Assembly (NCBI GenBank): GCA_032718475.1 | Contig: JAUCBJ010004096.1 | Location: 1 to 33,511, forward strand | Length of the DNA stretch: 33,511 bases | Origin: Nemertoderma westbladi | Lineage: Eukaryota; Xenacoelomorpha; Nemertodermatida; Nemertodermatidae | Direction: 5' to 3' | Shown: positions 1-9,246 of the stretch, in pieces | How the letters are laid out: each line of letters begins with the position of its first letter | Position numbering within the stretch: the stretch's first letter is position 1 | The notes under the pieces: generated by a model | The model's database searches: none | The model's input: the letters and a program-made list of their open reading frames with translations, nothing else | Told to the model about the DNA's origin: nothing | Program-made: the position numbers and the translations under genes

Positions 1-39
1 ATAGCACAGCACAGCACAGTGACGAAGGAAAGATAACCA

Positions 40-515
40 TACGGATTTCAAATATATAATTTTAAAATTTTAATTTGGTTAGGAAATTGCTGAGTTATGG
101 GCATTCGAATGTTGCATGTATTTGTTTTCGCTGCAGACATTTTATTATATTTAATTAATACGCGATATTCTAGAACATTTTCTTTATATATGAATAGCTG
201 CGTGTACTAACAGTATTTTTATTATATTTGGAATCTACTTATGAGCTAGTACTGTTCCCATAACTATAGAATACATCGACTCCAGCGGAATGCCAATATC
301 TCAGATATTCCTTTTGATAAATTCCGAATTTATTACAAACTGTATTTAGTTTCTCTGCAATGTCATCTTCCCATCGTTACCAACGAACCTCTTTATAAAG
401 GTTAAAATTTCAACAGAGATACCTATTTAAAGCGCTTGTATGTAATGATTGAAAGCGAAAATACAATTCTGACTCCCCGACTAAAGAGGGGGAGGTGGAA
501 CGATCTTGAGAGACA
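40..515. repeat. Divergent copy of a fold-back (MITE-like) element
   Basis: This stretch resembles, with many substitutions, the right part of the fold-back element at 28737-29429. Shared landmarks in the same order are a 'gagttatgggcattcgaatg' / 'gagatatgggcgttcaaatt' block, a 'ttttattatatttaat' block, a 'gcgcttgtatgtaatgattgaaag' type block and a terminal 'gggaggtg' type end near 510. No target-site duplication is visible and the left end lies near or beyond the window start. The relationship is seen by eye only; a pairwise alignment would settle it. Confidence 0.5.
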
Positions 516-3500
516 GGGAGGAGGTAACTTGAAGCACGTCGCACATCTCCATATTAGCGAGTTAATATCTTGACACGAAAATTATCAATTCATTTATTTA
601 ATTAATTTATTAACCTAAACAATATACGAAATTTATGGATATTGAAATACACCTTACGTAGGGGCCGTTCACAAATGATGTAACGATATTTTTGACGATA
701 TTCGACACCAATCTGTCACCAATTTTATAACCCTTTTATATTTTATAAAGTCACGTCACAAAAATAACCTGTATGTATAGTTAATAAAAAATGTCAAACT
801 TGAAATTTAAAGCTACTGTAGTTCTGGTACCGGTATTTACTACTACTACTACTACAGTACTACTACTACTAGGTCGAGCGAACTCGGACAGTGGAAATGA
901 GATCCTTCCAGGCTTCCCGATTCTCCATAGTTGTCGCTATTTCGTTTCTCCCAAGTTCAGTATCCCTTTCAAGTTGATCTATTTATGTTATGGCCGGTCG
1001 ATATATATTAATATATTTATAATATATTATAATTAATAATATATTAATCATATCGGTGATATATTAATCAATATTCTTTCAGAAATTTATAAATATATTT
1101 TTTAGAAAACATTACTTACTTAACTAAATATAGAATAATAACTGGAACACAATTCAATTAAATCACATCAATTCAACAGAATATACAAATAAATATTCAA
1201 AAATAATGAATAGGGTTAGCTCACAATAATGATGCTACAATAATTATTAGCTGAACATCTGACTTGGTTTCCTGTCACCGTTCCATATCTGTGTTACATA
1301 TGAATGTAAGTATAGGAACGAACCACCTGTGTATCCAATACAGAACCCCGAGGTTTACCTAGTCTAACCAATCCACTGGTCGCTGTAATTAATTAACGCT
1401 AAATATATCCCTTATAAGGATATAAAAAGCTGAACTGGTGTTTTTGAGTGCAGAATGGAGTGCAATTGTCCAAACAGAGTTGATAGTTTAGTAACACGGA
1501 CGGACGTACAATGACATAGGGTTGTCGGGTAACTTTAGGGAAACCACAACCAGCCACAGTGGGACCGAGATAATTAGAATAGATTAGATAAACATATAAC
1601 ATCATAGTAGTTCTGAATGGGAACCAACTCCATTAATTAATATATTGTAAACCAATATATTATTGGTTAAATAATATAACCAATGGTAACATTTGAGTAA
1701 TAATTAAAACTTTATATTAGTGGATTGTCCAGGTTTGTGTTTACCAAAGGGACGTAGCAGATACACAGGTATTACTCGAATACTCACAATACAGATAATG
1801 AGATCAATTCGACAAAAAACGAATTAAAATGGAAACCAATTGAGGGAAATTTATATCATTTATGTATTTATATCTGATATAAATTAATTATTTTAAATCT
1901 ATTTCAGTGAAAATTACGAGCTCTCCCTATGCAGAATATTAATTAAATCATTGTTATTATTTATAATATAAATAAAGTTAGAAAATTACCATAATATAAA
2001 TTATTATATAAACCTATTATTTATAATACAGGCAGGCCCTCAACATCAATATATTAAATATTTTCGGTAACTGAATATAATATTCTGTAAGATACGGGAT
2101 TGAACTGGTGTTATTCAATCAATTGATCTGATCTTCTTTTTAATACTTAGTATAGTTTGAGTTTAGAACATCGGAACTACTGTCTGTCTGTAGGGTTGGA
2201 TTGTTGGGATGTTATTTGTTAATTTGTTGATTTTTTATAATTAAGTTTCTCTTCTCTGATATTCCAATATTACATATATAATATTCTGCTTCTGTTTTCT
2301 TATAATCCAATTGGGTTCGCGATTATTCTGTAAATATAGAAATTAAATAGGTCTGGATATAAATTTTGTATATTATTAAAACGTTTCTTTTATGTAATTT
2401 TTTTTATACTGTATAATATTAAATTTATTTCGAATATGCACCAAACAATACCCACCACCAACAGACGACATGTATTAATTGACGAAGTAGAAAAGGGTAG
2501 GAAATTTAAAACTAGCACTAAGATAGTGTTAAAAGGCGGGAAATTTAAAACGATTTCAACATTGAAAATATTTCAATGCAACTAAATAGTAGGCCTACAG
2601 TAATAATTTTAAGGAGCATTTCTAACATTCTAAACGGAAAAATTTCTTCCTGACTGAAAACCAAAATTAATTCAAGAGGCCTTTGTGACTCAATGTAACT
2701 CACCTTAATATATCGAAGAATCAACTGCTTAAATAATTTGGATTGTTGGTCTAGTTGGAATATAGGATATGTTGCCGACATCTCAATGTAAAATAATAAT
2801 GTGTCAGAGTTGAGCTGAAGTTGTTGATTTACAATTCAAGAGGTGATACTTGTCTGGAAAATAGCAAAACGGAAAAATAATATTATGATTTCATATTAAA
2901 AATCCTTCCCAGCCCAGAGTAAAACTTTGAATTTTTTGCTTCAGCAACATATGGTGTATTTTATTAAATATAACAAAATAGCCTAGCGCTGATGCAAAAC
3001 CTATATATCCACTACTCTACTATATCCACCAATTACTACTTGATATTGAGTTTACCCATTCCACACATTTTGTACAAAAACTATAGTGAATTAATCACTA
3101 CTCTTTAATTTTGAAGGTCTCTGTATACACTAAATCAATTTGTTGCAGTGATGTGTCTATTTTTGATACCTTAAGATAATTAGAAGTAACATTTTTATGT
3201 ATTTGTCTATAAATCATCACGGCAGTAATGTTGACTTGTGCCGTAATATCTCAAGAACTATTCGCTCTATGCTTATTTTGATGGTGTCTACCCCCACTAA
3301 ATCGGTCATTGCGGTTCTAATGAGCATAATAATAATGCCGTAGGAGAACTAAAAGTTGACCATCACCAAAATTGAGAATAATCATCACTTGCGCCAAAGA
3401 GCAAGTTCTGGTCATGTGCCTGTGGCACTACTTCCCTTAATCCAAAAATTAAAATTTTGGCATCTAACTAAGTTTGGTCCCATTTGATGACATTTGATGC

Positions 3501-3874
3501 ATGCAGGAAGTTCTTTTTTGAGTCCATTGATCTTTCATCAATGTGTTATATTGTTATAAATTTCATTATGGTGCATCGCGATGGCACAAAATTTCAACCC
3601 TCTTGGGATCCGTGAAGACATAGACGAAATTTAAAGAACTTTTTTTTGCCTTATTTTTTTACCATTTGGCAACATTTGTGCACCGGTAGAACAATGAAAT
3701 CGAATTTTTTTTTGCTTTACTGTGTATATGTGACATATGTGGTATAAGGCCAGTCCACAGACGGAAGTAATTTAATTAATTCGTGTCTGCTGGTTGGCAT
3801 TTGACCCTGAACCGCAATAGGTAAAACCCAATATAGTAAGTGGGTTGCAGAAGTCTGTTATAAAGTCTTTAACG
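516..3874. other. AT-rich noncoding stretch
   Basis: No supportable gene. Short open frames here have no recognisable domains and sit in AT-rich DNA. It contains a TAC microsatellite (838-872), runs of TA-rich palindromic sequence near 985-1075 and 1640-1690, several poly-T runs near 3640-3715, and around 2950-3000 a short block ('ttttattaaatataacaaaatagcct') that resembles part of the fold-back element at 28737-29429. Confidence 0.6.
838..872. repeat. TAC trinucleotide microsatellite
   Basis: About eleven TAC units with one interruption ('acagtac'). No associated gene. Confidence 0.9.
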
Positions 3875-4204
3875 TTAGTGTTGGTGTAGACTGGTACAGT
3901 GAGAGACGTTAGTGTTGCCACCTCTACAAGCAGTAGGAAGTTGGCTAGGCCTAATAGTATTCAGGTAAACCTGAGTACTGCTTAATTTTGCCTCCCACCC
4001 CTGGCCCTTAAATATCTGAAATGAGTCCCGTACCCCGTAAGTCGCCCCAATATTCGCCCGTAAATCGCCCCCAGTCCATTGAATGTACCCAAATTCCATG
4101 TTCCCGTTTTCCGTTAAGAAAAGTTGAAATACCACGAACAGTCCCCCCCCAATGACCTTCGTGAGGTCTATCGGTAGATCGAGTTTGCGTATGTCATTTC
4201 CCAT
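3875..4204 (-). CDS. Small ORF with faint NIDO-like (nidogen extracellular) resemblance
   Basis: A 109-codon open frame on the minus strand starting at an ATG. The central part, around residues 24-60, contains 'VFQLFLTENGNMEFGYIQW' followed by TGG and a G-A-x-Y-G-V stretch. This order (VFQ, x-L-T-x-N/D-G, Y-x-x-IQW) recalls the NIDO domain of nidogen/mucin-type extracellular proteins, which is usually longer. The C-terminal third looks unrelated and may be intron or noncoding sequence, so if real this would be one exon or an exon relic. An 8-G run lies inside the frame. It could equally be a chance ORF; no neighbour supports a host gene. Confidence 0.2.
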   Translation of the reverse strand: MGNDIRKLDLPIDLTKVIGGGLFVVFQLFLTENGNMEFGYIQWTGGDLRANIGATYGVRDSFQIFKGQGWEAKLSSTQVYLNTIRPSQLPTACRGGNTNVSHCTSLHQH

Positions 4205-4283
4205 ATAAAAACCTAAATTTTAATATTACATAGTCCTGATTAATTTTTCCTAGAGTTAGTTTATGTAAATATATAAAAAATAA

Positions 4284-4745
4284 ATGTTTGATATAAATGT
4301 CTTTGGGAAGAATGGCATAATGCCCCAGATATTGGCAACACCACAGCTTTCACATAGCGAGAACATAGTCGCTTTGTTAGTTGATAAATCCGATTTATTG
4401 AAGAAAGGATACATTGTCCACATAGATAACTGGTATACTAGCACTCGCCTGGCGACGTTTTTTGACAATACAACTGGTGTGAGAGGAACGATAAATGCAT
4501 CTAGAGGAATTCCAGACGAATTAAAAAACTTCAAACAGAAGGCTATTAGTTCGAAGTTTATGCGAAATGAAAGTAAAACAATCTTATCTGTCAAATTTAC
4601 TGATAAACGAGATGTTTATTTATTGTCAACTGTGGATGATGCCAAAGAGGTTGAGAAGAACCGATTTGTCCATGGTGGTGATCAAGTTGCATTTTGTAAA
4701 CCAACCCCGATTGACATGTATAACAAATTCATGGGAGGCGTTGAC
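4284..4745 (+). pseudogene. piggyBac-type transposase fragment (DDE_Tnp_1_7)
   Basis: The frame encodes the middle of a piggyBac-family transposase, which cuts and pastes DNA at TTAA sites. Visible hallmarks are HIDNWYTS (Asp at residue 48, the second catalytic Asp of the family), a 'GT-x2-A-x-RGIP-x-E' stretch, a 'KFTDKRDVYLLST' strand, and 'DMYNKFMGGVD' whose Asp (residue 154) is the third catalytic Asp; the two are 106 residues apart, as in the family. The first catalytic Asp and the whole N-terminal half are missing, and similarity stops abruptly after MGGVD at about 4745, so the C-terminal Cys-rich domain is lost too. The frame runs on to 4838 in unrelated sequence. The ATG at 4284 is not a genuine gene start. 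This is a dead fragment that cannot mobilise the TTAA elements nearby. Confidence 0.85.
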
Positions 4746-4838
4746 TTGCAGGTGTGGTTTGGAAACAGTGGAATTGTGCACTGGAAAGCATCCAACCACC
4801 CAGACCACCAACCGTGGTCTTGTGGTACTTTAAATTAA

Positions 4839-5249
4839 TCTAATCTAATTATTAATTAATCATAATAATTAATTTATCTAATCTAAAGCCCCGGTTTCAA
4901 TGATTTAACATAGCTACAGTACAATAGCTATAGTACTATATACTACTACTAGCTATAGTAATACTACAGCTGCAATTGTACTATACTAATTAATACTACA
5001 ATAGTAATACTAACAGTTGGCCGTGTCTCACAGCTACCTCCTACTGTATTTCAGATACTCTCATCCCGGTTTCACAACACTACTAAATGTGGAATGCCAC
5101 AGTACTGGTTCTGCTACTGCAGTACCTACAAAATCTATATATATAATTATATCAATCAAGAGATTAAATAATATTTTTATAATCTGAGGCGAATCGGAGC
5201 AGCACTTAGACTGCTTAGCGATAGTCCAGTTGACTGACTGATATTACAC
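4839..5249. other. AT-rich noncoding stretch
   Basis: No gene seen. It is rich in short TA/TAG/TAC repeats (for example around 4910-5000) with no clear unit. Confidence 0.6.
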
Positions 5250-6130
5250 TATATATATTACCTATATCCTAATTTATTTATTGATATTACCCTTATCCTT
5301 ATCGATATCATTATTTATTATTTATTCCACGAAAGTTACACAAATTACAAACAAAATTATTCTAGAACACATTTTACACAGTTTTTAACAAATTACCATG
5401 GATCTGAAAGTCCCATAGAACTTCAACTTGAAACCGCAACTCACAACTAACTGATAATAAGCACTATATTATCTGTATACCTATATTCCTACTACCTATA
5501 TCTTATTTATTAACTATTCCACAAAAGTGAAACAAAATACAAACAAAATTGTTCTAGAACACATCTTACTATATCTCATATATCCTATATGTAGAACACA
5601 TTGTTATTGTATGAAATATATAATAGCCTTGTTGCTTGTAAAAGTCCCAAAGAACGTTAATTTGAAACCATTATCCTTATAAATACTTACATAACTACTT
5701 ATTTATGAAAGTCCAATGGGAACATCAACTTTAAATCTATATAAAATTAATGAAAATTGCTATATATATCTATATATATCAACTCTGAGTTGTTTAATTG
5801 GGAAGAAATAGCAACTTCTGAGTTATTAAAATAATGTGCCAGGAGGACTATATACAAATATGCACTTATATTATTATTATTATACGTTTTCGAATTTAGT
5901 TGTTCTAGAATAATTTAAATTGTCTGAGAAGTTTAAAATATATGCCAAGAAATAGCCTTCTGAGTTATGAGAATGTACCAAGAGGACTATTATTCGGTAT
6001 CTAAATTTCTGTTTTACCGTTTTACTGTATTGCCGTTTTCGAATTGAATTGTTCTAGAATAAATTCCTTACAATATAAACAAACTTTCTGTACAAGCACA
6101 CATATTTACAATTTAAAAGTTCTAGAAAAT
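5250..6130. repeat. Degenerate tandem repeat array with TTCTAGAA motifs
   Basis: Two unit types are seen. In the first part, blocks such as 'acaaacaaaattgttctagaacac' followed by 'aaagtccca..gaac.t.aa.ttgaaacc' recur near 5348, 5400, 5540, 5638 and 5705. In the second part, a unit of about 150 bp ('agaaatagc..cttctgagtta' then 'ggaggactat', then 'tttcgaatt..attgttctagaata') occurs near 5805 and 5950. The palindrome TTCTAGAA is present at 5360, 5552, 5903, 6052 and 6120. No protein is encoded. Confidence 0.6.
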
Positions 6131-6492
6131 ACATGTTTCTATAATAGCCCATTTTCATTAGTTACTATCATATAGCTTAAGATACTAGACATTTTACAAG
6201 TTGTTATTTACAGAGCATCTCTTTGAATTATCTTTATTGTTTTTAAAGAAATCAACATTCCATTTGGACAAAAGAACGTACTGTAATAAATAAATGGAAC
6301 TATATTTGGAACGACGTGTTTTCACACAATCATTATACCCAAATATTTTATACTTGCTTGGATTTATGAGATGTGTTTGGAGTTAATTTTCTCTTCTTAT
6401 GGGTGAACTTTTATTGTTTTCAGAGTGCCCCTTCCCAATATGAAGGAAGCAATACCTACACCAAGGGCCCCAAAATATTGTGCATAGGGAAT
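6131..6492. other. Noncoding stretch before the transposon end
   Basis: No gene or repeat unit recognised. It is AT-rich and ends just before the TTAA-type transposon end at 6493. Confidence 0.5.
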
Positions 6493-6560
6493 TTAACCCT
6501 ATTAGTACTGGGCTATAAAATGCTGTACAAATACCGGGAGGGGGTCATATTGACCCCTCA
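6493..6560 (+). mobile_element. Isolated left end of the TTAA (piggyBac-like) MITE
   Basis: A TTAA is followed by CCCTATTAGTACTGGGC, an ATAAAATG..GTACAAATACCGGGAGG block and the small palindrome GGGGGTCATATTGACCCC. This matches the left end of the complete element at 7169-8741 with only a few differences. Similarity ends at about 6560 and the expected right end is not present, so this is a truncated second copy. Confidence 0.8.
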
Positions 6561-6904
6561 TCGTGAGGTTAAGTTATGTGAAGATGAATATGCAATGGTT
6601 GGTGAAAAATTGCGATTTGAAAAATAATAGAAGTTACCTGATGCTAAGTGTAGACACCCGAACACCTGTAAAATAAAGGTTGGTGATTGGATGCAGTACT
6701 AGCGTTGGGTGACTAATAACGCCTCTAGCGGAATAAGCGGGAACTTGAGAAGTTACCATGGTTACGGATGAAATGCTGACATCTGATTGGTTGAAATAAT
6801 AACGACCACTGCAAAAGGTTGAAATGGTGGCTTCTGATTGGCTGCAGTACCAGAAATGGATGGTAATGATGGACTACGGGTGACCTTGATCGAGGGGCCA
6901 TGTA
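6561..6904. other. Noncoding stretch upstream of the BEL pol fragment
   Basis: No coding signal. It contains loosely repeated 'ctgattggctgcagtac'-type blocks near 6680, 6785 and 6833. The gag and protease of the BEL element, expected upstream of its reverse transcriptase, are not found here. Confidence 0.5.
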
Positions 6905-7172
6905 ATGTATACTACTTCTAACCCCCCAGCCTGTAAATTGTACAAAGAACAGATGGCTAAATTCATAGGTAAAGGGTATGCAGAATTAGTTCCCCTTGAC
7001 TCGGCCCCGAGTGAAAAAACTTATTACTTGACCCATCACTATGTGGAGCGGGAAGACAAACCCGGAAAAATCCGTGTCGTATTCGATGGATCGGCACATT
7101 ATAAAGGGCAGTCTTTAATTTCTGAGCTATTGCCAGGGCCTAACTTGTTACAGTCTCTACCGGGGATCTTAA
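6905..7172 (+). pseudogene. pol: BEL/Pao retrotransposon pol, N-terminal reverse transcriptase fragment
   Basis: This frame encodes the start of a BEL/Pao-type reverse transcriptase. The order of motifs is typical: 'YKEQMAKFIGKGYAELV', 'YYLTHHYVERE', 'KIRVVFDGSAHYKGQSL', 'LLPGPNLLQSLPGIL'. The coding similarity stops exactly at a TTAA (7169-7172), where a non-autonomous DNA transposon is inserted; the rest of the reverse transcriptase resumes at 8742 in the same reading phase. The ATG at 6905 is only the first ATG after a stop; the natural pol would extend further upstream into gag and protease, which are absent, so the element is 5'-truncated. Confidence 0.88.
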
Positions 7173-8741
7173 CCCTATTAGTACCGGGCTATAAAATGTT
7201 GTACAAATACCGGGAGGGGGTCATATTGACCCCCCCCCCTCTAAAATCTACAAATATTTACGAAAACGTCTGATTTTTTGTTTGTACGTAGGTATCACTT
7301 GTCTGGATCCGACCGAAAAAAAAATTTTCGAAAAAATGTACTGGGGTGGTTATATTGCAGCACCAAAATTACAAGTAGTGCACAATTTTCACCAAATTTG
7401 AAAGTTACATTTTCGGCTAATTATTTTTCAATACAGGTTTTCTGGGGTGTAAAATACATTGGAAAATATTAAAAAATGATATGATTACTATAAATGGCTG
7501 TTTAGTCCTCTCTGCGTAGGAAAAAAATGAAAAAAACAAGTAACCAGCACTTTTCAGTTAGAACTCAAAATTTTTAATTCACTTATACGATGCTATAAAT
7601 TCACATTTTCAGGTTTTCGAGGGCGCTGATTCTAATGGAATACATTTCTAATATGCTAGATCATTGCTACTTGTATTTTTCGGCGTAATTTGGGAAATTT
7701 TGGTGCTACCACCAAATTTCGCACCCATCACCAAAAAGTACAAGTTTGCGATGTCCAGTGCAGTTTTTATTGATTCCATCGGATTCAGGACCCTCATAAA
7801 CCCGTATAACGCAAGAAACAAGGTGATACTATCTACTTATCAATTTGCATATTTTCCAAAATTTGGTGCTGGCACAACAATTTTCACCCACCGGCGAAAA
7901 ATACAAGTTTGACAACTCTTATGAAATTTTTACTGATTCTATTGAATTCAGAACCATCACAAACCCGTATAACGCAAGAAACAAGGTGACACAATCAATT
8001 GATATATTTGATGGTTTTCAAAATTTGGTGCTAGCACCACATTTTGCACCCACATCCGAAAAATACAAGTTTTAGATGTCTAGTTCGATAATTATATTTT
8101 CCATTGAATTCAGAACAGCCATAAACCTCTAAAACGCAAGAAATAAATTCTCACAAGCAATTTTATCTATTGAATGGATTTTCAAAATTTCGTGTTAGCA
8201 CCAAAATTTTCACACAGCACCGAAAAATACAAGTTTGATACGCTTGGTGCAACTCGTATATATTTCTTCGAATCCAGAAACCCAAAAAACCCCAATTGCG
8301 TAAAAAACAAGTTTCAAACGATCAATTTACAAAATTGACTTATTTCAAAATTTGGTGCTGGCACCAAAATTTGGCACCCACCGAAAAAAACAAGTTTCAA
8401 ATTTCTAAATCAATTTATATGAATTCCATCAAATTTCTAACACCAAAAAAACCAAACCGTGTAAATAAAAAATAGAGATGTTACAATTCATATTTAATGA
8501 AATGTAATTTTCAAAAAACGTCTCAAAAAAAGTGCCAAAAGTAGGGTTAAAAAATGGCGCTATAACTCGAAAAGTACCCAATATTTTTGAAAACGGTTTT
8601 CACTACTAGGAAGACAATAGATTTTTAGGAAAAGTCATAAAATTTCAGATTCCCAACTGCGTTTGTTTCAGAATTATAATAAAAAAACCACGGGAAGGGT
8701 CATATTGACCCCCCCCCCCCCCCCGGGTTTAATAGGGTTAA
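7169..8741. mobile_element. Complete TTAA-flanked, piggyBac-like MITE inserted in BEL pol
   Basis: TTAA occurs at both ends (7169-7172 and 8738-8741) as target-site duplication. The terminal inverted repeats are CCCTATTAGTACCGGG at the left and, read inward on the other strand, CCCTATTAAACCCGGG at the right. Both ends then carry the palindrome GGGTCATATTGACCC next to a long C run (7230 region and 8707-8724). TTAA duplication is the hallmark of piggyBac-superfamily transposition; the terminal CCCTA also fits. The interior encodes no transposase: it is AT-rich and dominated by a 162-bp tandem repeat. The inserted length, counting one TTAA, is 1569 bp, a multiple of three, so the BEL frame phase is the same on both sides. 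Confidence 0.9.
7696..8500. repeat. 162-bp tandem repeat (about five units) inside the MITE
   Basis: The block 'tttggtgct..caccaaaattt..caccca..gaaaaatacaagttt' recurs at about 7697, 7858, 8021, 8184 and 8346, a period of 161-164 bp. Within the unit 'aacccgtataacgcaagaaacaaggtga' is also conserved in the first copies. Divergence increases toward the right. Open frames in this array are a by-product of the period being close to 3 x 54 and show no protein features. Confidence 0.85.
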
Positions 8742-9246
8742 TGCGTATGAGACAGTATGAGGTAGCCTTTGCTTCTGATATTGAAGGCATGTTTTTGCAG
8801 GTCAAGGCCTTGAGCGAAGATAGAGATTGCATGCGTTTCTTGTGGTGGCCTGAGGGTGATCTTAAAGTGACACCCGTAGAATATAGAATGACCATACAAG
8901 CCTTCGGAATTATCTCTAGTCCTTCAAACTCTTGTTCAGTCTTGCACCGGACTGCAGATGACCACAGAGATGAATTTCCAGTGTCAGTTATTAATAATAT
9001 CAAACGGGACATATACATGGATGACAATTTGAAGTCAGCCCCATCAGTAGAAGAAGCTATAAATGTAGCACTTTCTACCATAGATTGTCTTAAACTAGGA
9101 GGTTTCAGGTTAACCAAGTTCGCGAGCAATTCAAGAGAATTCTTAAAGGCAATTGAACACTCCGAACGGGGTGACACTGAATTAGACTTGAATAAGGATG
9201 ACCTGCCGGAAACAAAGACCCTAGGTCTTTGTTGGAGCACTGAGTG
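8742..9246 (+). pseudogene. pol: BEL/Pao pol, reverse transcriptase palm segment
   Basis: The reverse transcriptase resumes after the inserted MITE. Recognisable are 'FASDIEGMFLQVK' (catalytic Asp of motif A), 'RDCMRFLWW', 'AFGIISSPSNS' in the position of the usual FGxxSSP, 'DIYMDDNLKS' (YMDD catalytic box) and 'KLGGFRLTKFASNS'. The last residues before a TGA at 9244-9246 are 'LGLCWSTE', where the family continues directly into 'D-x-x-FFKV'. That continuation is present immediately downstream but in another frame, so the pol is broken by a one-base shift around 9240-9255, next to a six-T run. Confidence 0.9.

Noticed and set aside
4284-4838. An active piggyBac transposase driving the nearby MITE
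   Set aside because: Only the middle of the catalytic domain remains; one catalytic Asp, the N-terminus and the C-terminal Cys-rich domain are missing, and the last 31 codons are unrelated.
7664-8075. Protein-coding genes in the 162-bp repeats
   Set aside because: Open frames follow the repeat period, translate to near-identical repeated peptides and lack real start context.
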